Source: Desmodus rotundus (lineage: Eukaryota > Chordata > Mammalia > Chiroptera > Phyllostomidae). From it: DNA of 64,000 nucleotides. Under the pieces are notes generated by a model. The model ran no database searches. It was not told the origin of the DNA and saw only the letters and a list, made by a program, of their open reading frames with translations. Positions 56,130 through 64,000 of the stretch are shown here, in pieces. Each line of letters begins with the position of its first letter. The stretch's first letter is position 1. The DNA lies in the NCBI RefSeq assembly GCF_022682495.2, contig NC_071387.1:192860143-192924142 (forward strand), written 5' to 3'. Both the position numbers and the translations under genes were made by a program.

Positions 56130-56420
56130 TTGGATTGTAACATCATTTGCATAATTCTAATTAAGTGAGCACTATTTGTTTTTTCAGCCTTTGCCATATG
56201 TCCACGTGCAGACGCAGGAAGGGTTACTGAGTGTGGCAGGAAGAACCTCCAGTCCCCAGTAAATGCATGGAAGGCGCACACCGGACCTCCTGCTCTGCGC
56301 CAGGGAAACACCGCTCAATTGCACAACAGCCGCTCCTGACCCATGCCATCGCTGAACTGACAATGACCTTTCTCACCAGTTTTGTCTCTCTTTGGTGAGA
56401 TCACCTGATTTCTGGGAGAA
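56130..56420. promoter_or_regulatory. Candidate conserved non-coding / regulatory block
   Basis: Repeat-free, with an octamer-type ATTTGCATAA next to TCTAATTAAG at 56143-56162. A distinctly GC-richer segment follows (56200-56340) containing CpGs such as GCAGACGCAGG and CAGCCGCTCC. No open frame supports an exon. The regulatory reading is inference from composition and motifs alone. Confidence 0.25.
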
Positions 56421-57589
56421 GACTTTGGAAGCTTTAAATTCTGTAATCTTACCACGAGTAAGAATGCCTATATTTCAATAATTAAATGCTTTTGGAAGGA
56501 ATTCAGACAAACCCACCTTTTAACCAATTCCCTTTTATGTAGACAACGGTCTTTACTGCTAACACAGAGCATAGAAATGAAAAACAAAATCAAGGACATA
56601 GGCGCTACATAAAAGTAGTTCTCCTTTTAGCTGACCTAAAAGACAAATGAACTTTAAAGATGTTTTTAAATGTTAAATAATACTTGATTAAAGTAAAATC
56701 ATGGATTAAAAAATAATGTAAGTATTAGAATTGGAAGAACTGCATGAGACCTGAAGAAATATTAATTCTCGTGTGTATCATAAAAAGAAAAAGTATTATG
56801 ATTTTTTCTGTGATATCAATAGAAATAAGAACCTAATTTGTATAATGATTCAATACAATCATTTTACACAAGCTATGATGTAAAACATTTTTAAAAATAA
56901 TTTGAAGCCTCAAAAATATGTCTCCAAAATAACACAGATTACAAACAGTGGGATCACACCATTGGCTGCCAATTAAGATGCACTAGTAGCAACTTGTCTT
57001 GATGTAACTCAGCGTGAAATTTTTCCGTCTTTTGTTGGTTGTTATATACTGTATTAACCTAGTATCCAAATTGTGGAAATGAAAAATACCTTCATTATTT
57101 CCAACTTCAATTTCTCTATAAGCTAATTGTTTCATTTTGTTTCAAAGATACTTAAACTCCTAAATAAAAATCTGAATTGCTTTTCTCTAATTACCATTAC
57201 TTTTATTATAAGCCAAAGTAATATTTATAGTAATTGAAAATGTCTTTTTTACCTAAATATATTTACATTTATTTTTTAACTATTAAAAAACTTAGTTGTT
57301 AGAATTAGCTAATTATAAAATAATAGAAAACAAGTATTACACAATTATTGGGAATGTATTTGAGGAAACTCAAATAACATCTTCAATAATATTAAAATAC
57401 AATAATCCTTATACATTGTTGTTCAGGAAAATAAAACTTCATGTTGGATGTAAATTAGTAATAAACTTTTAGGTTAACAATCTAAAATGAAAATTTAATT
57501 ATCTGTGCTCATTTCTATCTTGATAAGGAAAAACAGGTTAGTCATAAAAATAATAATAGGCAATAATGAAATTTCATGGTATCTGTGTT
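56421..57589. other. AT-rich DNA, nothing assigned
   Basis: Very AT-rich with frequent TTAAAA/AATAAT; no gene or repeat recognised. Confidence 0.55.
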
Positions 57590-57765
57590 CAGGGGTCTCA
57601 AATTTTAGCATTGCTGCAGGATCAGTTGAAGGCTTGTTCAAAAAATGTTGTTAGGCTCCGTCCGCAGAGTTCTGATTCAGTAGGTCTGGTGTGTTGCCCA
57701 TGAATTTGTATTTCTGAAAACTTTCCTAGTGACGTCGATGGTACCCATACCTTGAGAGTAAACAG
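57590..57765. mobile_element. hAT-Charlie-type MITE
   Basis: 'CAGGGGTCTCAAATTTTAGCATTGCTGCAGGATCAGTTGAAGGCTTGTTC', 'AGAGTTCTGATTCAGTAGGTCTGGTGTG' and 'GAATTTGTATTTCTGAAAACTTTCCTAGTGACG' follow the common Charlie-derived MITE (CAGTGGTTCTCAAACTTTAG..TTCTGATTCAGTAGGTCTGGGGTG..TTTGCATTTCTAACAAGTTCCCAGGTGATG). It ends near 'CTTGAGAGTAAAC'. Confidence 0.8.
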
Positions 57766-57954
57766 CCAATAGACTATCAAAACAATTATTTGTGATCAGT
57801 AAACAAAACAACAATAACAACCAATATAAAATGTTATTCCTTGCTTTATATTTCTACCTAAGCAATGGAAATTCTAAACAATGCCAACGTTAAATTTATT
57901 CTTCCCATGGTGGTTTCATAGTTCCACTGTGCAACTTGCCTGAGAGACATAGAG

Positions 57955-58030
57955 TTGAGAGAGAGAGAGAGGAAGAGGATAGGTGGGAGGGAGGGAGAGA
58001 AAGAGAAGAGGGGAGAAAGGGAGAAGACAG
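57955..58030. repeat. GA-rich purine tract
   Basis: Nearly pure purine low-complexity DNA (GAGAGAGAGAGAGGAAGAGG, GGGAGGGAGGGAGAG). The 67-codon RERERKR open frame is compositional. Confidence 0.93.
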
Positions 58031-59689
58031 AGCTTGAGAAGACTATGTTTCGACTTTTATTTCAAAAGCATCTGTGTTTTCTTCAAGCAAAGAGAGACTG
58101 CTGTGCTTGGAAAAGGAGTGAACCATCTCTTGAGAATCTGAGGACTCTAAGGTACTAAGTCAGATCTCTGTCTCTTATGACAGGGTTTTATTCTTTTTTA
58201 TTCAAGTCCTGGACCTCAATATAGCATTTATCTTTAAGTTGAGATTTAAACTTCTCTAGAACTCAGGTCCTCTTATGATTAATTTGTGAGCCTGGTCCTA
58301 ACTGCTCTCTAGCTGATGGAGATGAATATCTGTTAATAAGCTGCCAACTTTATCATTGGCTATTACTTGGAGCCTTCACTTAATGATTAATTATTCTCAG
58401 CTTTTTTTGTCTTTCTCCTCCACAGTGACCCATTTCTACTCTCTTTAAATTACTATCTCCCCTATATTTATCAAATGACTGATACATACTATTGCCAGTG
58501 CGAGTTCTTCCAATGGCATAAAACCACATTTCACCACTGAAGAAAATATTAACAAAGACACTGCTAACACATGCCAGGGGCAAGCACTCTTCAGGCTTAA
58601 TCCACCAGTGATGGGGCCCTTATTACCAGCTGGCAAGTAGTGATTCAGCTGCAACATCCCCTCTTTGTGTTTGTCTTCAACCTCTCTGGGGAAGAAAAGA
58701 AAGCATGACTGAGTGGACAAAAAAAATAAATTGCAATGCAGTATAAATAAAATTTCATCTAATTCAGCAGGATACTGAACACTAGATGACACTTCAGTGA
58801 TGTGTTGTGTGGGGCAGAGGGCAGGTCTTTGCCCTTTCACAGTGACCAGTCACTGGATACAGAAATGGGTGGAAAATTGGGAAAGTAACTCTCTTCATAA
58901 GAGGGCAATCCATAAAGAGGGCCAAAAGGCAAGGCATGTCATCCAGCTTCATTCCAGGAGCTGGGAATAATCCTTCTACGCTGAAGAATCTGGATGGTAC
59001 ATTATATATGCTGTCAACATAAGCACATTATGTGATTGAAATAAAAATATGGTATTTTATTAATCCAGCAAGCTTTTATGCTGAACTGATTCTTGTTATA
59101 TGCACACTAATTTCATCTAACTTACAAGAAATGCTCCAATGTCCGATAGTTACAAAAATGGGGTCAGGCATATCGTATGTAAGTACAATTTTTGTTATAA
59201 TACTAAATGAGTTTTCTACAATACCAGTAATTTCTAAAGACAACTTGAGTTTTTCTTTACTTGTAAATACTCTTTTCAATGTTGTTTATATACTGATTAT
59301 GTACAAGATCTCCTTCTATGAAAATTCAAATTAGTAATAAATGAAACATGTATATAATTCAGCTATTTTCATTAGATATTAAGAGTTTTTAATGCAAACA
59401 TTATTTCCAACATTATTGAATATTTAGCATACTTGCAGTTTAAGAATTCACTGTTGCCATGGCTGAAAGGCAAGATAATCCAGACACTTGTTTGAAAGAA
59501 AATAAAACATGCAATATATTACTTAATAAATTAAATTCAAATGTCAACCAAATCCAAAGGTTTAAACATAGTCAACTTGTTTAGGGAGCTGATATTTATT
59601 CAATAGATAGAGCAAAGAAACATGGTGATAATATACTTGCTAAAAAAAGTAATGAGTGTAAGTTATCACTCATCATGAATAAAAGAAAA
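58031..59689. other. Intergenic DNA, nothing assigned
   Basis: Open frames of 131 codons (58445-58840, minus) and 100 codons (59032-59334, plus) occur. The first has no recognised family; the second is hydrophobic and AT-driven and overlaps an open antisense frame. Neither is supported as a gene. Confidence 0.45.
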
Positions 59690-60060
59690 CGTAATTTTCA
59701 CAAAGTGGCTTATGCTATTTGGAGATTAAGGAGCCCATAAAACACACTTTCTTGTGCTTGTGGAAATAACTGGAATTCCAACAAAATGAAAACATCTTCA
59801 GAGTGATAGACAATTGTGCCCTAATTGCTATTTTATTCAAGAGCAATCCCCCTTGCAACACAAGGACCACTAATTCATTAGAGCGTTTTTCTTACAAAAG
59901 GACTTCGGTTTGAGACACTGTCCAAACACCAGTTCATGATTGATGGACATGTTCTCACAAAGCAAAGTGACATTAAAACAAGACTGCTGGGAAGGATAAA
60001 TGGTAACTTTTATTTTCTTATAATAATTTATGATTCCCTTTTGCAGTATGTTCCTGAATA
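59690..60060. promoter_or_regulatory. Candidate conserved non-coding element
   Basis: No repeat is recognised in this block, which has balanced composition and motif-rich sequence such as 'GACAATTGTGCCCTAATTGC', 'CCACTAATTCATTAGAGCG' and 'TCATGATTGATGGACATG' (homeobox- and PBX/MEIS-like cores). It resembles vertebrate non-coding enhancers in texture. Inference only. Confidence 0.3.
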
Positions 60061-60429
60061 GATAAACTCTCAGAAAGAGAATATAATATTTGGCAATGAT
60101 TGTTGTATTTTTTTATTATGGTGAATATATCCAATATATTTTAATTTTAGGGTTTTGACCATTTCAATACAATGTTGTTGGTTTAATTGAAGTGTCTATT
60201 TTAGTATGCTAATTATTATTTGTAACTCCACATGTATATGTAGAAATGTAAAGCATTGTTCAAAAAAAGTAAACATACTTTAGAGCATTATTTTTACTTA
60301 AAACATAAATGTGAATAATTTAAAACAAGTTAACACAAATTATTAACTATAGTTGTATACACATATTCTTGGGTTGTAATTTTTGATAGAAACTTCTATA
60401 AGTTACAGGAAACTTTACAGGGCTAAAAA
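60061..60429. other. AT-rich DNA, nothing assigned
   Basis: No gene or repeat recognised. Confidence 0.5.
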
Positions 60430-60880
60430 TATTGTCTGCCTGAAGTGTTCATTATGACAGATGACATTAAAACTGGATTAAAGACAAACTGGGTTGCCAA
60501 ATAACATGCTATTTGCAATTGTGTTGAAAGATGGGCACACGACTTCTGAAACACAGTGAGTGCCATTTGTTCTACCAATTGTGAATGTTACTACTTAAAA
60601 AGTCTGAAGAAGATAACTAGGGACAGATGATAGAATCCCTATGTGTAAGCCAAGATTTACATTAGCATATGATGTTGAAAATTTTCTCAGAAATCTTCCT
60701 AAGCACAGCACTTTTATAACAGTGTGTTGATGGACCCAGGGATTGACATCCCTTTGGAAGCTCAGTGAGTGTCAAGCTCCAGACAGCTAATGGATTACAC
60801 AATGATATGCGAGTGCAGCATTTTAAACCTTTAATTTTGAAAATGTCTCATTAATCATTTTTAGACTTTAACAGTTTCAT
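60430..60880. promoter_or_regulatory. Candidate conserved non-coding element
   Basis: Repeat-free block containing 'CAGCTAATGGATTACACAATGATATGCG', 'AACCTTTAATTTTGAAAATG' and 'CTCATTAATCATTTTT', again homeodomain-type cores with moderate complexity. Open frames are absent. Inference only. Confidence 0.28.
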
Positions 60881-61032
60881 CACTATCGAAGACAAGGCAT
60901 GTTAAAAGTAAGTGAAAAGCCAGAACCATCAACAGGATATAAAATTCATAAATGAAAAAGACTTGATTTTAACACAGTCTGATAAAGTAAACATTAAGAA
61001 ACCTTGAAAAAGATGTGGGTAAAATATCTGAC

Positions 61033-61207
61033 AGATGGTGGTTCTAAACCTTCATAAGTATGAATATGAACTGGGCATTTTTACAAATGTAGATTCCAGG
61101 ATCCAATTCCAATATTCTGTTTTGTTGTGAGGCCCCAGAATATCATATATAATAATCATCTCAGGTAAGTCTGATGTAGTTGGCCAGTGGGACAGAGCTT
61201 GAAATGC
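61033..61207. mobile_element. hAT-Charlie-type MITE (decayed)
   Basis: 'CAGATGGTGGTTCTAAACCTTCATAAGTATGAATATGAACTGGGC', 'AGATTCCAGGATCCAATTCC' and the end 'GGGACAGAGCTTGAAATGCTTTG' follow the same Charlie MITE order as 57590-57765. Confidence 0.6.
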
Positions 61208-61820
61208 TTTGTGATCCATCTATTTAAGTTAAACAACTGGTTTGTATAAAACTCTGTCTCTACAGAGATCTTTCTATCCCTCCCATGGGATACATATTAT
61301 CTCTGGGATAATATTTACTACTTATCTACTACTCCACTTACTACTTTTATGGTACCCATTGCTACCTTCTTGCTCAGGATTTCTGAAAGCAAGATTGTTT
61401 TTCTGTACAAAGCTCCCTAATAATTAACATGTGCAATAAAATTGATAAAAGTGTGTAATATTTAGAAAGGGGACACTTTTGTCTCACGTACAGCATAGGA
61501 GAGAAGGGGCTAGAAAAAGATGAGAGACAAAAAAGAGCCTGAATCCATAAAATGAAGGGAAATAGATTCAAAAAGTGTTAAAAGCACTAAGCAAAGACTT
61601 CCCCATATCTGACAGAGAACACAATCAGCTTGCCTACTACAAATGGTCTAACAGTATGTGTTAGGAGAAATAAGTTAGAGGGAAGAGGTAAAAAAATCAG
61701 GAATCTGTTTTCTTCTTCTTCTTCCATTGGACCGCTTTAGTCAAAATGTATTTATATGTTTATCTAATTTTTCATCCATGTGGAAACTAGTTATGAAAAG
61801 TACATAAAATATAATATATA
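61208..61820. other. Intergenic DNA, nothing assigned
   Basis: No gene or repeat recognised. Confidence 0.5.
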
Positions 61821-61990
61821 GCCCTGGCCCTGTAGCTCATTTGGGTGGAGCTTAGTCTCAATAATCCAAGGTTGCAGGTTTGATCCCTCATCAGGGCAAA
61901 TACAAGAATCAACCAATGAATGAAAAATAAGTGCAACAACCGATCTCTCTTTCTCTCTCTCTCTGTCTTTCCCTGAAGTCAATAAATATA
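61821..61990 (+). mobile_element. VES-type SINE (diverged subtype)
   Basis: GCCCTGGCCCTGTAGCTCATTTGGGTGGAGC head, B-box-like 'GCAGGTTTGATCCCTCATCAGGGC', 'CAACCAATGAATGAAAAATAAGTG' and a TCTCTCTTTCTCTCTCTCT block with 'GTCAATAAATATAT' tail. It uses the GGTTGGAG-type head seen in the 16683 copy rather than the GGATTGAG type of 5692 and 47187. Confidence 0.85.
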
Positions 61991-62640
61991 TTCTCAGGTG
62001 AGGATTTAAAAAATTTAATAAACAAAATAATGAAAGTACATAAATTTGTTAATTTTCTGATTTAAGAGATTACCAATATGGTTGTGTTCACCCACTGGAG
62101 AACAGCATATAAATGTTTGGGTTAATTTTGAATTTTTATTTTTTTAATGACACCTAATGAGTTCACATAAGACACTGAGTCTTTTCAACTCTTTTGAGAG
62201 TATAATGTATATCCAAGAATTTGCTTCCAAAAGAAACACCAACTTTTAAAGAAAATTGCTAGGCTTACAAACTCATAAAATATTGAAACTTTGTCTGCAG
62301 TGACAAGTCACAATACAGTTTCAGTAATAATCTCAGAATCTTCCTAGTTCTGTCACTTTCATAAGGAAAATGGGGAAAATTCACAATAGCCAATTACAAG
62401 ATTAGGTCATTTAGGAATGACTGTCATTTATAAAGCCTCAGTCATTTTAAAAAATTGTGCTTAAACTGTGCCAATACTAAGGGCACATTTATTAAACATA
62501 CATTTATACAAATAAAAAAGATTATCAGTACAGTTTTGGTACTTCCTAAGAAATGTGATGTTTGTTGCATTGGTTTTCTTTTTATAAGGAAACTATTTCA
62601 GCAGTAATGGAGAGCCATTCAAAGTCAAAGTGACATGAGA
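61991..62640. other. AT-rich DNA, nothing assigned
   Basis: No gene or repeat recognised up to the start of the HAL1/L1 5' end at 62641. Confidence 0.5.
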
Positions 62641-63007
62641 GACTTCTGGCCAAGATGGAGGAGGGGGTAGATACACTTTGCTTCCTCACGCAACCAAAAG
62701 AAGGACAACAACAAATTAAAAAAAAAAACAAAAAATAACAAGAACTCCCAGAAAATTGAACTGTATGGAAGTTGGACAACCAAGAAGTTAAAGCAGAAAC
62801 ATTCATCCAGACTGGCAGGAGCGGAGGAGGCAGGCAGCCAGGGTGGATGGGACTAGGCAAGGCAGCGGCTAGAGGACCAGGCAGGTGAGATGGCAGCTGG
62901 TGAAACAGCTGGTCCCAGATTTGCTTGCGGATAAACTGGGAGTAACAACTGGGAAGCAAGATAGACCTTGCAACCCAGGGTTCCAGTGCAAGGAAATAAA
63001 GTCTCAA
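62582..63007 (-). other. 141-codon antisense open frame across the HAL1/L1 5'UTR
   Basis: A reverse-strand open frame starts inside the element 5'UTR (ATG at 63007), runs outward and ends upstream of the element at 62582. The product has hydrophobic and Ser/Phe/Leu-rich segments (FLFFFLICCCPSFGC) from the A-rich patch. Its position recalls the antisense ORF0 of primate L1, but no homology to it is visible, and it may be a chance open frame. Confidence 0.3.
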
Positions 63008-64000
63008 ACCTCTGACTGTTAAAATCTGTGGGGGTTGAGGCAGCAGGAGAAACTCACAGCCTCATAGGAGACTTTGTTGGAGAGACCCACAGGGTCCTAG
63101 AACGTACACAAAACCACCCACCTAGGAATCAGCCCAGAAGGGCCCAATTTGCTTGTGGATAGCAGAGGAAGTGACTAAAGCCAGCTGAGAGCCTACCAGG
63201 CTGCTCCCTCTCAGAACCCTACCCCATATACAGCACCACAACACAGCAATGTGGGTTGCCCCACCCTGGTGAATACCTAAGACTCCACCCCTTACTACTT
63301 AACAGGCATGCTGAGACCAAAGATATGGCCCAAATGAAAGAACAGATGAAAGCTCCAAAAATAGAACTAAGCAATGAAGTGATAGCCAACAAATCAGATG
63401 CTGAGTTCAAAACACTGGTAATCAGGATGCTCACAGAAATGGTTGAGTATGGTTGCAAAATAGAGGAAGAAGTGAAGTCTATGGAAAGTGAAATAAAGGA
63501 AAATGTGCAGGGAACCGACAGTGATGGGAAGGAAGCTGGGACTCAAATCAACAGTTTGGAGCAGGAGCAAGACATAAACTTTCAACTAGAAAAAAAAATG
63601 TAGAAATAAGAATTTAAAAAAATGAGGAGAGGCTTAGGAACCTCCAGGACAACTTTAAATATTCCTACATCTGAATCAAAGTGGTGTCAGAAGGAAAAGA
63701 AGAAGAATAAGAGATTGAAAACTTATTTGAAAAAATAATTAAGGAGAACTTCCCTAATCTGGAGACAGAAATAGACTTCTAGGAAGCCCAGGAAGCTCAG
63801 AGCATCCCAAAGAAGGTGGACCCAAGGAAGCACACACCAAGACATATCATAATTATATTACCCAAGATGAAAGATAAGGAGAGAATCTTAAAAGCATCAA
63901 GAGAAAAGGGGGCAGTTACCTACAAAGGGGTTCCCATAAGACTATCAGCTGATTTCTCAAAATAAACTGTGGGGGCAATAAGGGGCTGGAAAGAAGTATT
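62641..64000 (+). mobile_element. HAL1 / LINE-1 with 5'UTR and ORF1, cut by the window end
   Basis: Begins 'GACTTCTGGCCAAGATGGAGG', the standard L1/HAL1 5' start, followed by about 680 bp of GC-richer 5'UTR with an A-rich patch at 62717-62742. ORF1 follows from about 63325, then decayed ORF1 C-terminal sequence to the window end. The segment 63640-63910 aligns with 6767-7030, tying it to the same HAL1-type family. Whether ORF2 follows beyond the window decides HAL1 versus full L1. Confidence 0.85.
63256..63603 (+). pseudogene. HAL1/L1 ORF1 N-terminal part, prematurely stopped
   Basis: An open frame of 115 codons; the natural start is probably the in-frame ATG at 63325 (MAQMKEQMKAPKIEL). It gives a charged, heptad-rich segment (EMVEYGCKIEEEVKSMESEI) typical of the ORF1p coiled coil that trimerises the protein. 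A TAG at 63601 ends it. The downstream RRM and C-terminal regions continue in other frames with further stops (in 63700-63790), so no functional ORF1p can be made. Confidence 0.75.

Noticed and set aside
58445..58840. 131-codon antisense open frame
   Set aside because: No recognisable domain and no exon-like boundaries; length is possible by chance over 64 kb in six frames.
59032..59334. 100-codon hydrophobic open frame that could pass for a membrane protein
   Set aside because: AT-driven composition, an overlapping open antisense frame and no homology or gene context.
5692..61990. tRNA-like segments with A and B boxes that could be called tRNA genes
   Set aside because: All lie in VES SINEs with the SINE-specific 3' body and tail; no cloverleaf with an anticodon stem is evident.
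1..64000. CRISPR array, prokaryotic operon, phage or defence system
   Set aside because: No regularly spaced repeats with unique spacers, no dense coding and clear mammalian SINE/LINE/LTR content throughout.

Overview
The window reads as a piece of bat (Chiroptera) nuclear DNA, and I see no intact host protein-coding gene in it. The best organism marker is six tRNA-derived SINEs of the bat VES type, each with the 'CCTGGCTGG..GGCTCAGTGG' head, a B-box-like block, a C/T-rich 'TTTCTCTCCCTCTC' stretch and an 'AAAATAAATAAA' tail. Lineage-specific LINE-1/HAL1 copies, short hAT and mariner MITEs with recognisable ends, and a class II solo LTR with a perfect target-site duplication fit a yangochiropteran (vesper-type) bat. 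The sequence is AT-rich, and the open frames are short and mostly fall inside repeats. Family names were assigned by eye from remembered consensus patterns; no database was searched.

Layout. 1-8 kb: AT-rich DNA with an unidentified coding-like fragment (about 1.76-1.96 kb), an inverted L1 tail, a MaLR LTR, MIRs, one VES and a 5'-truncated HAL1 (6.77-7.6 kb). 8-13 kb: a mariner MITE, then an L2 split by an L1 that is itself split by another L1 tail. 13-18 kb: MIR, an 18-bp perfect palindrome, a hAT MITE, an L1 5'UTR, two VES copies and a mariner MITE. 18-25 kb: a candidate conserved non-coding block, decayed L2, MIRs and simple repeats. 25-32 kb: a pair of similar LTR-like blocks, a MIR split by a MaLR LTR, a long (TA)n tract and another MaLR LTR. 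32-41.4 kb: endogenous-retrovirus-rich, with a degenerate ERVL pol carrying a nested hAT MITE and an LTR, a Tigger fragment, and a class II solo LTR with a 6-bp duplication. 44-50 kb: a VES with an expanded GAAA/GGAA tail, a hAT MITE, a VES with intact pol III boxes, and MaLR LTRs one of which is split by a younger LTR. 50-56 kb: an older HAL1-like stretch, a MaLR LTR and two L1 3' ends. 56-62 kb: mostly unique AT-rich DNA with candidate conserved non-coding blocks and two Charlie-like copies. 62.64 kb to the end: the 5' portion of a HAL1/L1 with a broken ORF1, running off the window.

There is no operon-like or pathway logic here. The window is best described as a gene desert or a very large intron whose readable content is layered transposon history. 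The points most worth checking are the half-L1 copies, one with a long antisense reading frame in its 5' region; the nested insertions, which allow relative dating; the target-site duplications that define precise insertions; and a few repeat-free, homeodomain-motif-rich blocks that may be regulatory.
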